From contig NZ_JANLNW010000030.1 in the NCBI RefSeq assembly GCF_025465945.1, positions 1-48,756 of the forward strand: a DNA stretch of 48,756 nt. Reading direction: 5' to 3'. Positions 40,917 through 48,756 of this stretch are shown here, in pieces. The notes beneath the pieces were generated by a model that searched no databases, was not told where the DNA came from, and saw nothing but the letters and a program-made list of their open reading frames with translations. The DNA is from Pseudomonas sp. 6D_7.1_Bac1. GTDB lineage: Bacteria; Pseudomonadota; Gammaproteobacteria; Pseudomonadales; Pseudomonadaceae. Each line of letters opens with the position of its first letter. Position 1 is the stretch's first letter. The translations under genes and the position numbers were made by a program.

Positions 40917-43385
40917 ATGTTGCGTACCCTCCATCCCCACCTGCGCCCGATGATTCGCGTGGCGCTGTGCAGCCAATTGCTCTGGCCGATGCTGGCCTTT
41001 GCCGATACGGCCTACGACGGCCTGATCCGCCAGGCGCGGGCCGGCAATTACAGCCCGGTACTGAGCGTGCTGCGCCAGGTTCCCGACAGCCAATTGACCA
41101 CAGGCCAGGTCAGCGATCATTTGCAGATCGCCAGTTGGGCGGGTCTCGATAGCGAAGTCGTCGAGGTCTATGAAACTCAAGGCCGCAACCGGGTGCTGTC
41201 GGTCCAGGCACTGACCGCCACGGCCCGTGCCTATCGCAATCTCAAACGCTGGGACTCGGCCTCTGCGTTATACCGCAAGGCGTTGACGCTTGAACCCAAC
41301 AATGCGGATTTGCAACTGGGCCTGGCGCTGACCCAGGCCGACGCCGGAAAACCTGAAGAGGCCGTCAGCCGCGCCAAAGCCCTGGTCGCGGCCAAACCCG
41401 AGGATCCGGCCCGCCGGCTGGCGCTGGCGTACGCCTTGACCCGCGCCGGGGCAACCTATGACGCGCTGTTCGAATACGACCAGGCGTTCGTTCGGGCGGG
41501 CAACAACCCGGATATCGCCCGCGAATACGTCCTCGCTCTGCAACGCGCACGCTTGCCGGAGCCGGCCTTGCGCCTGGCCCGTCAGCGCCCGGGGCTGATC
41601 GATCCGAGCGTGTTGCTGCGCATCGAGGGCGATGTCGCGGCCGAGCGGGTGCGTCTGGCGGAACTGGCCACACGCAGTGAAAAAGAACGTTTCATCATCG
41701 CCGACCGTGCGTTGGCGGATTACGACCAGTTGCTCAAGACCTGGACCCCGGACGCTCAGGCCCACGACGACGTAGTGCGCTGGCGCATTGACCGCATGGG
41801 CGCGCTCAAGGCCCGCACGCGCACCGCCGAGGTCATCCGTGACTACCAACAGCTGATCAGCGAAGGCGCGAAGATTCCGACTTATGCACTGCGCTGGGTG
41901 GCCGCCGCCTATCTGGATCAGCGCCAGCCCGAGGTCGCTGTCGATCTGTATCGCCAGGTGCTGGCGGCGCCAGACGCCGATGTCGGCGACCGCCTCGTTG
42001 ACAGCACTGCGCTGTATTACGCCTTGCTCGAAAGCGATCAGCCGGAGGAGGCGCGCAAGCTCGCCGAGACCCTGGCGCAGAGCCAAAAACCACGGGTCGA
42101 GCTCAAGGGCCTACCGGTGGGCAACCCCAACGATGAATGGATGGACGCGCAACAACTGGCCGCCCAGGCCGGCACCCAGGGTGCCGATTTGCCATCGGCC
42201 GAGCAACGGCTGGCGGCATTGGTCGATCAGGCGCCCGGCAATATCGGTTTGCGCCTGGCTCAGGCGGATCTGTACCGCGCTCGCGAATGGCCACGGCGCG
42301 CGGAAACCCAGCTCAAGGAAACCGAAAGCATGGCGCCGCGTGATGTCGGCCTGGAAGTCAGCCAGGCCTACACCGCGCTGGATTTACAGGAGTGGCGCCA
42401 GCTCGATGCGCTGGCCGATGACGTCGGTGCGCGCGTCCCGGACAACCGTCAGGTGCAGCGTTTGGAGCGTGTGCGCGATGTGCATGACATGGCCGAACTG
42501 CGGGTTTCAACCTATGGCGGCAAGAGCTACGGCGGCGGCAGCAACGGTGCTGGCGCCGTGACCGGCAGCCGCGATTTTGGCATCGAAAGCGTGCTCTACA
42601 GTCCGCCGATCGATGAGGACTGGCGGCTGTTCGGCGGTGCCGGATACGCCACGGGCGACTTCCAGGAAGGCACCGGTAATCACCGCTGGCAACGCTTGGG
42701 CGTCGAGCGCCGGACCCGTGACATGACCCTTGAAGCGGAAGTCTCCAACCACTCGTTTGGCTACGGCGACAAAACCGGTGCACGCCTGGCACTGGCTCGC
42801 GACATCAATGATGCCTGGCAGTACGGCGGCAGCCTTGAATATCTGTCTGCCAATACGCCGCTGCGGGCCTTGAACAGCGATGTCACGTCCAACGGCGGCA
42901 GCGGTTTTATCCGCTGGCGCGCCAATGAAAGTCGCGAGTGGAAACTGGCCGTCAGCCCGTCGCACTTCAGCGATGGCAACAACCGCCTCGAAGCGTTGCT
43001 GACCGGTCGTGAGGGCGTGTACCGCGCGCCGGGCGTGCACGTCGACCTTGGCCTGGAAGTCGGCAGCAGCCACAACTCCAAGAATGAAGACGTGCCGTAT
43101 TTCAACCCGAAATCCGACTTCAGCGTGCTGCCGACGGTGAGCGTCAACCACGTGCTGTATCACCGATACGAAACCTCCTGGAGCCAGCAATTCCAGGCCG
43201 GGGCCGGGACCTACAGCCAACGCGACTACGGCACGGGCGCCGTCGGTTTGCTCAGTTACGGCCAGCGCGTCAGCTGGAACGACGTGTTCGAGGCGGGTGC
43301 CGCGTTGAGCTGGCTCAACCGGCCCTATGACGGCGCTCGCGAAAGCGATCTGCGCCTGGTCATCGACCTCACTTACCGCTTCTAG
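40917..43385 (+). CDS. pgaA: PgaA outer-membrane exporter of poly-N-acetylglucosamine
   Basis: An 822-residue protein that exports partly deacetylated poly-beta-1,6-N-acetylglucosamine. It has a signal peptide ending near FADT (about residue 30), TPR-type helical repeats through the periplasmic half (for example RWDSASALYRKALTLEPNN), and a C-terminal beta-barrel of about 300 residues ending in DLRLVIDLTYRF with the terminal Phe usual for outer-membrane proteins. The ribosome site AGGAAG is seven bases before the ATG. First gene of pgaABCD. A GGA in the ribosome site makes RsmA/CsrA control possible, as known for pga in other bacteria. Confidence 0.9.
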   Translation: MLRTLHPHLRPMIRVALCSQLLWPMLAFADTAYDGLIRQARAGNYSPVLSVLRQVPDSQLTTGQVSDHLQIASWAGLDSEVVEVYETQGRNRVLSVQALTATARAYRNLKRWDSASALYRKALTLEPNNADLQLGLALTQADAGKPEEAVSRAKALVAAKPEDPARRLALAYALTRAGATYDALFEYDQAFVRAGNNPDIAREYVLALQRARLPEPALRLARQRPGLIDPSVLLRIEGDVAAERVRLAELATRSEKERFIIADRALADYDQLLKTWTPDAQAHDDVVRWRIDRMGALKARTRTAEVIRDYQQLISEGAKIPTYALRWVAAAYLDQRQPEVAVDLYRQVLAAPDADVGDRLVDSTALYYALLESDQPEEARKLAETLAQSQKPRVELKGLPVGNPNDEWMDAQQLAAQAGTQGADLPSAEQRLAALVDQAPGNIGLRLAQADLYRAREWPRRAETQLKETESMAPRDVGLEVSQAYTALDLQEWRQLDALADDVGARVPDNRQVQRLERVRDVHDMAELRVSTYGGKSYGGGSNGAGAVTGSRDFGIESVLYSPPIDEDWRLFGGAGYATGDFQEGTGNHRWQRLGVERRTRDMTLEAEVSNHSFGYGDKTGARLALARDINDAWQYGGSLEYLSANTPLRALNSDVTSNGGSGFIRWRANESREWKLAVSPSHFSDGNNRLEALLTGREGVYRAPGVHVDLGLEVGSSHNSKNEDVPYFNPKSDFSVLPTVSVNHVLYHRYETSWSQQFQAGAGTYSQRDYGTGAVGLLSYGQRVSWNDVFEAGAALSWLNRPYDGARESDLRLVIDLTYRF

Positions 43386-43397
43386 AAGAGTTTGATC

Positions 43398-45398
43398 ATG
43401 CCTGGAATCACACGCTGCATCCTGCTGCTGGGCGTCTTGCTGCTCACCGCTTGCGCCCAGCAAGCCCCGGCCTTCACGCCGCCGTCACAGCGACCGCTAC
43501 CGGCCAATGAAAAGCCTTGGCCGAAGAATCATGTGCTGGGCATTGCCTACCACGATGTCGAAGATCGCGACCCCGATCAGGCCGTCGTTGCCGTGCGCAC
43601 CGAGCGGCTGATCGAGCAACTCGCCTGGCTGCGCGAGAACGGCTACAAACCCGTCACCGTCGACCAGATCATGGCTGCGCGTAACGGCGGCCCGGAGCTA
43701 CCGCCCAAGGCCATTCTGCTGAGCTTCGACGACGGCTATTCGAGCTTCTACACCCGCGTTATGCCGGTGCTGCGTGCCTATAACTGGCACGCCTTGCTCG
43801 CGCCGGTCGGTGTCTGGATCGATACGCCACTGGACACACCCGTGGACTTCGCCGGCACCCCGCGCCAGCGTTCGGACTTCCTGACCTGGGCGCAGATCAC
43901 TGAAGTGTCCAAATCCGGGCTGGTGGAAATCGCCGCCCACACCGACGCCAGCCACCAGGGCATCCTGGCCAACCCACAAGGCAACCTGCAACCGGCGGCG
44001 GCGACCCGTCGTTATGACGCGGCGACCGGGAGCTACGAGTCGGAAGCCGATTTCCAGGCGCGTCTACACAAGGACGTGGTCACCATCACTGAAAAAATCC
44101 GCAAGGCCACCGGTTATAACCCGCGTGTGTGGGTCTGGCCTTACGGCACGGCGGATGGCACCGCGTTGCAGGTGATCGGTTCCGAGGGCTACCAGATGGC
44201 CCTGACCCTCGACGACGGCCTCGACAGTCTCGACAACTTGATGAGCAGTCCGCGCTTTCTGGTGGCCTCCGATCCGGATGGCGAACATTTCGCCAACAGC
44301 ATCGTTGCTGTGCAATCCGACGCGCCGATGCGCGTGGTGCACGTTGACCTGGATAACGTCTACGACCCGGACCCGGTTCAGCAGGACGCCAACCTCGGCA
44401 AGCTGATCCAGCGCATGGCCGACATGGGCGCCAACACGGTGTTCCTGCAAGCCTTCGCCGACCCCAAGGGCGACGGGCTGGTGCACTCTCTGTACTTCCC
44501 CAACCGCCACTTACCGGTGCGCGCCGACATCTTCGACCGCGTCGCCTGGCAGCTACGCACTCGCGCCCACGTCAAAGTCTTTGCCTGGATGCCGGTGCTC
44601 AGTTTCGCGCTTGATCCGGCCTTGCCACGCGTGACCCGTTGGGACCCGGCCACCGGTCAGACCTCGGTTGACCCCGGCCAGTACCGGCGCCTGTCGCCGT
44701 TCGACCCGAATGTGCGGCGGATCATCGGTGAGATCTATGAAGACGTGGCGCGCCTGACCTCGGTCGACGGCATCCTCTATCACGACGACGCAGTGCTGTC
44801 GGACTTCGAAGACGCCAGCCCGCAGGCGCTGAAGGTCTACGCCGCGAACGGCCTGCCTGACTCGATGGCCGCCTTGCGCGGCGATCCGGCGACGTTGCAA
44901 CGCTGGAGCCGTTTCAAGAGCCGTTACCTGATCGACTTCACCCACGAGCTGACCGCCAAAGTCCGCGCCATTCGCGGGCCGCAGGTGCAGACCGCCCGCA
45001 ACCTGTTCGCCGAGCCGATGCTCAATCCGTCCAGCGAAGCCTGGTTCGCACAGAACCTCGATGACTTCCTTGGCGCCTACGACTGGACCGCGCCGATGGC
45101 CATGCCGCTGATGGAAGGCAAAAGCCGCGAGCAATCGGGTGCCTGGCTGGAAGCGTTGGTGGCGACGGTCAGATCCCGTCCCGGTGCACTGGACCGCACG
45201 GTGTTCGAACTGCAGGCCCGCGACTGGACCCGCAAGGACGCCGCCGCAGTGCTGAACGGCGAGCAACTGGCGGACTGGATGGGTCGCCTCAAACGTCAGG
45301 GCGCCAGCAGTTTTGGCTACTACCCGGACAACTTCCTCGAGAACCAGCCGGACGTGAAAACCGTGCGTCCCGCGCTCTCCAACAAGTGGAATCCCTAA
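43398..45398 (+). CDS. pgaB: PgaB poly-N-acetylglucosamine deacetylase lipoprotein
   Basis: A 666-residue outer-membrane lipoprotein (lipobox LLTAC near residue 19). The N-terminal CE4 deacetylase domain shows [12 protein letters not shown] (about 108-119), HTDASHQG (about 181) and VWPYG. The C-terminal glycoside-hydrolase-like domain begins about 310 ([14 protein letters not shown]) and includes [12 protein letters not shown]. It removes some acetyl groups so that the polymer can leave through PgaA. ATG 43398 has AGAAGAG upstream; a TTG two codons earlier is less likely. Confidence 0.92.
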   Translation: MPGITRCILLLGVLLLTACAQQAPAFTPPSQRPLPANEKPWPKNHVLGIAYHDVEDRDPDQAVVAVRTERLIEQLAWLRENGYKPVTVDQIMAARNGGPELPPKAILLSFDDGYSSFYTRVMPVLRAYNWHALLAPVGVWIDTPLDTPVDFAGTPRQRSDFLTWAQITEVSKSGLVEIAAHTDASHQGILANPQGNLQPAAATRRYDAATGSYESEADFQARLHKDVVTITEKIRKATGYNPRVWVWPYGTADGTALQVIGSEGYQMALTLDDGLDSLDNLMSSPRFLVASDPDGEHFANSIVAVQSDAPMRVVHVDLDNVYDPDPVQQDANLGKLIQRMADMGANTVFLQAFADPKGDGLVHSLYFPNRHLPVRADIFDRVAWQLRTRAHVKVFAWMPVLSFALDPALPRVTRWDPATGQTSVDPGQYRRLSPFDPNVRRIIGEIYEDVARLTSVDGILYHDDAVLSDFEDASPQALKVYAANGLPDSMAALRGDPATLQRWSRFKSRYLIDFTHELTAKVRAIRGPQVQTARNLFAEPMLNPSSEAWFAQNLDDFLGAYDWTAPMAMPLMEGKSREQSGAWLEALVATVRSRPGALDRTVFELQARDWTRKDAAAVLNGEQLADWMGRLKRQGASSFGYYPDNFLENQPDVKTVRPALSNKWNP

Positions 45399-45399
45399 C

Positions 45400-46758
45400 A
45401 TGCTGGATAGACTTCTGGCCCTGCTGGTTCTGGCGATCGTGCTGGGGATTCCCCTGGGCGTGATCTTCCTGGTCACCGGGCAATTCTTGATGGACTTCGT
45501 GTTTTTCTATCCGCTGTTCATGTCCGGATTGTGGATCGCCGGCGGCCTGTATTTCTGGCTGCACTGGGAGCGTCACTGGCCCTGGAAGGACGACACGCTG
45601 CCACCACCGCTGGCCGGCGAGCCGCTGATTTCGATCCTGATCCCTTGCTACAACGAGGGCGATAACGCGGCCGATACCATTCATGCCGCGTTGGCCCAGC
45701 ATTACCCGAACATTGAAGTGATCGCCATCAACGACGGCTCCAAGGACAACACCGCCGCCGTCCTTGATGCCCTCGCTGCCGAGGATCCGCGCCTGCGGGT
45801 GCTGCACCTGGCACAAAACCAGGGCAAAGCGGTGGCCTTGCGCATGGGCGCCATTGCCGCACGCAGCGAATATTTGGTGTGTATTGATGGTGATGCGTTG
45901 CTCGCGCCGAACACGGCGGCCTATCTGGTGGCGCCGATGCTGGACAACGCCCGGCTCGGCGCGGTGACGGGCAACCCACGGATTCGAACCCGTTCGACGC
46001 TGGTGGGGCGTGTTCAGGTGGGCGAGTTCTCTTCGATCATTGGTTTGATCAAACGCACTCAGCGGGTCTTCGGGCGGATCTTTACCGTGTCCGGGGTGAT
46101 CGTCGCGTTTCGTCGTTCGGCGCTGAATCGGGTCGGCTATTGGAGCCCGGACATGATCACCGAAGACATCGACATCAGTTGGAAGCTGCAACTGGATCAC
46201 TGGAGCATCTTCTACGAGCCGCGCGCGCTGTGCTGGATCCTCATGCCGGAAACCCTTTCCGGGTTGTGGAAGCAGCGTTTGCGCTGGGCTCAGGGCGGCG
46301 CCGAAGTACTGTTCAAAAATATCCGCGGCATCTGGCAGTACCGCCATCGCTACCTCTGGCCCTTGCTGTTCGAGTACTGCCTGTCCACCGGTTGGGCCTT
46401 CACCTTTTTGCTGTCGGTGATTTTCTGGGGCGTGGGCAAGTTCGTCGACATGCCGGCCGCCATTGCCGTGCACCATCTGCTGCCGCCGGCCTTCACCGGA
46501 TTGTTGCTGGCGATGGTCTGCCTGCTGCAGTTCGCGGTCAGCATCCTGATCGACCGCCGTTACGAGCGCGGGCTGTGGAAAACCATGTTCTGGGTGGTCT
46601 GGTATCCGCTGGTGTTCTGGTTCATCAGCCTGCTCACCACGTTGGTCAGCTTTCCCAAAGTGCTGTTTGGCCAACACCAGAAACGTGCGCGCTGGGTCAG
46701 CCCGGACCGTGGCATCAAACCACTGAACGACGACGATGAAGAGGCGCTCGGTCAATGA
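45400..46758 (+). CDS. pgaC: PgaC poly-N-acetylglucosamine synthase (GT2)
   Basis: A 452-residue inner-membrane GT2 synthase that polymerises UDP-N-acetylglucosamine. Membrane spans flank the catalytic domain (two near the start, about three at the end). Catalytic motifs: [14 protein letters not shown] (about 163), [10 protein letters not shown] (about 253) and QRLRWAQGG (about 293), the Q-x-x-R-W signature. It begins one base after the pgaB stop and overlaps pgaD by 4 bases. In homologues activity depends on c-di-GMP bound by PgaC and PgaD. Confidence 0.95.
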   Translation: MLDRLLALLVLAIVLGIPLGVIFLVTGQFLMDFVFFYPLFMSGLWIAGGLYFWLHWERHWPWKDDTLPPPLAGEPLISILIPCYNEGDNAADTIHAALAQHYPNIEVIAINDGSKDNTAAVLDALAAEDPRLRVLHLAQNQGKAVALRMGAIAARSEYLVCIDGDALLAPNTAAYLVAPMLDNARLGAVTGNPRIRTRSTLVGRVQVGEFSSIIGLIKRTQRVFGRIFTVSGVIVAFRRSALNRVGYWSPDMITEDIDISWKLQLDHWSIFYEPRALCWILMPETLSGLWKQRLRWAQGGAEVLFKNIRGIWQYRHRYLWPLLFEYCLSTGWAFTFLLSVIFWGVGKFVDMPAAIAVHHLLPPAFTGLLLAMVCLLQFAVSILIDRRYERGLWKTMFWVVWYPLVFWFISLLTTLVSFPKVLFGQHQKRARWVSPDRGIKPLNDDDEEALGQ

Positions 46759-47240
46759 ACATCATCAGAACCCGTCAACGCCCATTCCTGGTGGTCATCG
46801 ACGCCTTTTTCACCGTGTTGGCCTGGATCGGTCTGTTGTATCTGCTGGTGCGCGGCCTCTGGCCGTTGCTCGATCCCAACGAAGGGCAGCTTGTCGAGTC
46901 GTCGATGCTCGACGCCCTCGGCACGCTGCAAATCTACCTGTGGGTGGCGCTGCTCAACGCGGTGATCCTGATCGGCTGGGCGCGTTACCAACAGCGCAAA
47001 AGCAAAGGCTTCGCCAGGCGGCGCTTGCCGGCGCCGGTGGTCGATGACAACGGCTTGAAACAGAGCTTCAAGCTGACCGGCGAACGGCTGGTACAGCTGC
47101 GTCATCCGGGGATTCTGATCATTCACAATGACGAGGCTGGCGACGTCAGTGACGTGGTCACACACGTGCAGCGCATCGAGCCGCAGACACAAAAGCAGCT
47201 ACCTGCGCCAGCGTCGCTGGTGGAACAGCAGGGCGGATAA
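46755..47240 (+). CDS. pgaD: PgaD poly-N-acetylglucosamine synthase subunit
   Basis: A 161-residue inner-membrane protein with two spans ([22 protein letters not shown] and [18 protein letters not shown]) and a basic cytosolic loop ([16 protein letters not shown]), the PgaD pattern. Last gene of pgaABCD, overlapping pgaC by 4 bases. With PgaC it forms the c-di-GMP-responsive synthase. The C-terminal tail ([13 protein letters not shown]) is low in conserved features. Confidence 0.9.
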   Translation: MNIIRTRQRPFLVVIDAFFTVLAWIGLLYLLVRGLWPLLDPNEGQLVESSMLDALGTLQIYLWVALLNAVILIGWARYQQRKSKGFARRRLPAPVVDDNGLKQSFKLTGERLVQLRHPGILIIHNDEAGDVSDVVTHVQRIEPQTQKQLPAPASLVEQQGG

Positions 47241-47377
47241 TGTCCATTGGACGTCACCGATGTGAGCGGTTTCATGAGGTTTTGCAGGGCGATTGCGGTC
47301 TGAGTGTTCAGGGCATTGGCTTCGCTCGTTGAAAGCGAGCACTATCAAGCCAATTACTGGTGCGTTGGAGGCCAGCT

Positions 47378-47557
47378 GTGACACAACGAATCGACCGCAT
47401 TGCCCAATTGCTCAACTGCCCGATCAAGGGCGAAGAAATGCGCCGGGCGATCACTGAAGCGCGCAAGGATTTTCTTCTCGATGACGATGAAGAGGATGAC
47501 GACGAGGAGGAGCCTGCCGAGGTGGACGTCGCGGATGAGAAGTCATCCAAGGCATGA
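47378..47557 (+). CDS. Small acidic hypothetical protein
   Basis: A 59-residue protein with a helical N-terminal half (RIDRIAQLLNCPIKGEEMRR) and a run of Asp/Glu (DDDEEDDDEEE) near the end. GTG 47378 has GGAGG seven bases upstream, better than a longer start at 47360. No family is recognised. It is convergent with the transglycosylase gene and ends two bases from it. Confidence 0.6.
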   Translation: MTQRIDRIAQLLNCPIKGEEMRRAITEARKDFLLDDDEEDDDEEEPAEVDVADEKSSKA

Positions 47558-47559
47558 CC

Positions 47560-48159
47560 CTACCACCAACTGCGGTTGCTCTCTAATTCGCTCCTGCACT
47601 GCCTGAGTTGCCAGCCATAATCTTTCGCCTGTTGCTCGACCTTGCGCGCCACTTGCATCAACCAGGGTTTCTGTAGGTAGCTCTGGCGACTGAACCCGCC
47701 ACGCCCTTCATGGTAGGCAAGGTACTGGCTGTAGGCATCCCACTTGGAAACCCCCAACTGACGCTGAGTGCCGGCGACGTACCAGCCGACGAACATGATC
47801 GCGTCGTCAAAGTTGTCACGCGAGCCGCCGTTGCCGGTTGCACTTTTGTACTCGCCCCACACCGGGTCCTGCGCCTGGGCGTAGCCATACGCCGAGCTGA
47901 CCCGTCCCCAGGGAATAACCCACAGGAAGTAGTAGCGAGGAGGCAGGGCATCGTGCACAAAGCTGCTTTCCTGCTTGATGATCGCCATCGCCACGTGTGG
48001 CGGCAGGCCCCAGGTTTTCTCCATTTTCAGCGAGTCTTCGTACCAGGCCGGGTATTGGCGGTAGATGCTGCAAAGGTTGCTTTGCTCTCTTGGCGGTGTG
48101 GTTGAACAACCTCCCAACAGGCCCAAGGCGATGAGTAAGAATAAAAAACGTCCGTGCAA
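47560..48159 (-). CDS. Lipoprotein lytic transglycosylase (SLT domain)
   Basis: A 199-residue lipoprotein (lipobox LLGGC, Cys about 18). The SLT-type lysozyme-like domain has IIKQESSF with the catalytic Glu (about 64), followed by SSAYGYAQA and the late YLAYHEGRGGF. It should cleave peptidoglycan glycan strands with formation of anhydro sugars. The start reads TTG at 48159 with a weak GAG upstream; no better start is visible. It lies between pga and lipA without clear link to either. Confidence 0.85.
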   Translation of the reverse strand: MHGRFLFLLIALGLLGGCSTTPPREQSNLCSIYRQYPAWYEDSLKMEKTWGLPPHVAMAIIKQESSFVHDALPPRYYFLWVIPWGRVSSAYGYAQAQDPVWGEYKSATGNGGSRDNFDDAIMFVGWYVAGTQRQLGVSKWDAYSQYLAYHEGRGGFSRQSYLQKPWLMQVARKVEQQAKDYGWQLRQCRSELESNRSWW

Positions 48160-48283
48160 AAATCACTCAATTGGCTGTTAGCCAATCCCTGTTGGTTAGA
48201 AGGGGCCAACTCATGCGCGCCATCAACTATTCGGCTGCGGATTTGCCCCGGGCGATGAATTTTCATGGGTTTTGGCGCTGTAC

Positions 48284-48313
48284 AAAAAAATGCCTCCGCA
48301 CTGGGAGGCATTT
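48284..48313 (-). terminator. Rho-independent terminator of lipA
   Basis: AAATGCCTCC (48288-48297) pairs with GGAGGCATTT (48304-48313) over a 6-base loop. Reading leftward it is followed by a run of seven T, the classic form. It lies 72 bases after the lipA stop. Confidence 0.9.
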
Positions 48314-48384
48314 ATGTGTTCAACGATAACCAAAGGTCCGCGCTCTGTCAGCAGAACCGTGCCTGCAATGCACACAGTCGACTG

Positions 48385-48756
48385 CTAGCTCAAGTTGTTC
48401 TTCGCCCCCTTAACCTGTTGATCAGCGTGGTACGAAGAGCGTACCAGCGGGCCGGAGGCGACGTTCTTGAAGCCCATCTTGTAGCCTTCTTCGGCGAACC
48501 AGGCGAAGGTGTCCGGGTGTACGAAACGCTGCACCGGCAAGTGGCTGCGCGACGGTTGCAGGTATTGGCCCAGGGTCAGCATGTCGATGTCGATGTCGTG
48601 TTCGCGCATGCGCCTCATGACTTCGATGACTTCTTCGTCGGTTTCGCCCAGACCCAGCATCAAACCGGACTTGGTCGGAATGTGCGGCATCATCTGCTTG
48701 AATTTTTGCAGCAGGGTCAGCGACCACTGATAGTCCGAACCCGGACGCGCCGCCTT
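48385..48756 (-). CDS. lipA: Lipoyl synthase, 3' part (cut by window edge)
   Basis: The last 123 residues of lipoyl synthase, a radical-SAM enzyme that inserts two sulfurs into octanoyl groups on lipoyl domains. Recognisable segments are [46 protein letters not shown] and the C-terminal [18 protein letters not shown], whose Arg-Ser-Ser-Tyr end is conserved. The N-terminal half with the iron-sulfur cysteines lies beyond the right edge. A strong terminator follows the stop. The frame is intact. Confidence 0.95.
   Translation of the reverse strand, partial: KAARPGSDYQWSLTLLQKFKQMMPHIPTKSGLMLGLGETDEEVIEVMRRMREHDIDIDMLTLGQYLQPSRSHLPVQRFVHPDTFAWFAEEGYKMGFKNVASGPLVRSSYHADQQVKGAKNNLS

Noticed and set aside
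45289..46755. 488-codon minus-strand frame opposite pgaC
   Set aside because: pgaC has all GT2 motifs; the antisense is rich in Gln/His/Arg as other shadows.
47241..47377. A terminator or RNA after pgaD
   Set aside because: Only a 5-bp GCTCG/CGAGC hairpin without a T-tract is visible, too weak to call.

Overview
The window is chromosomal DNA of a Pseudomonas of the fluorescens group. The inference rests on high GC with strong G/C wobble preference, fluorescens-type REP repeats, a complete mgo (pvf) operon, a pga exopolysaccharide operon and lipA at the right edge. No tRNA, rRNA, CRISPR, insertion sequence or replication origin was seen. All annotations come from reading translations and motifs; no search was run.

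Layout. (1) 11-5686, minus: mgoB-mgoC-mgoA-mgoD, the operon for an amino-acid-derived diazeniumdiolate or pyrazine N-oxide signal. A 737-base upstream region carries two strong inverted repeats. (2) 6424-7883, minus: a GntR/FCD regulator translationally coupled to a type II thioesterase-like protein whose nucleophile serine is glycine. (3) 8305-28732: the most unusual part. Three membrane-fusion proteins, one fused to an M50 (site-2) metalloprotease with a PqqD-like N-terminus, precede a GNAT protein, a convergent DUF6916/tail-collar pair, a GT39-type glycosyltransferase, a sulfotransferase and a 2636-residue surface protein. The surface protein has an LEPR motif, a DUF4347 domain, a beta-helix, a Gly-rich region and 18 Ig-like repeats. 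It is followed by a lipoprotein TolC, a stand-alone APS kinase, an Asp/Asn beta-hydroxylase ending in a Nif11-like domain, and a second sulfotransferase. I read this as a dedicated export and modification (hydroxylation plus sulfation) system for the giant protein. This is the best candidate for an undescribed system.

(4) 28900-32891: slipin/NfeD pair, YbaK-type deacylase, DUF2789, an orphan Phd/YefM-type antitoxin with an internally deleted relE remnant, a highly structured leader RNA before a small protein, and an intact ParDE/RelE-type toxin-antitoxin pair. (5) 33064-38138: MarR regulator and a four-gene AaeXAB/NodT-like aromatic-acid efflux operon with 4-nt overlaps. (6) 38222-40678: an unknown membrane protein and a YdgA/DUF945 protein. 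(7) 40917-47240: pgaABCD for poly-N-acetylglucosamine synthesis and export. (8) 47378-48756: an acidic small protein, a lipoprotein lytic transglycosylase and the 3' end of lipA with its terminator.

The long open frames antisense to real genes (for example opposite mgoA, tolC, pgaC and the repeats of the giant protein) are GC-driven shadows and are left out.
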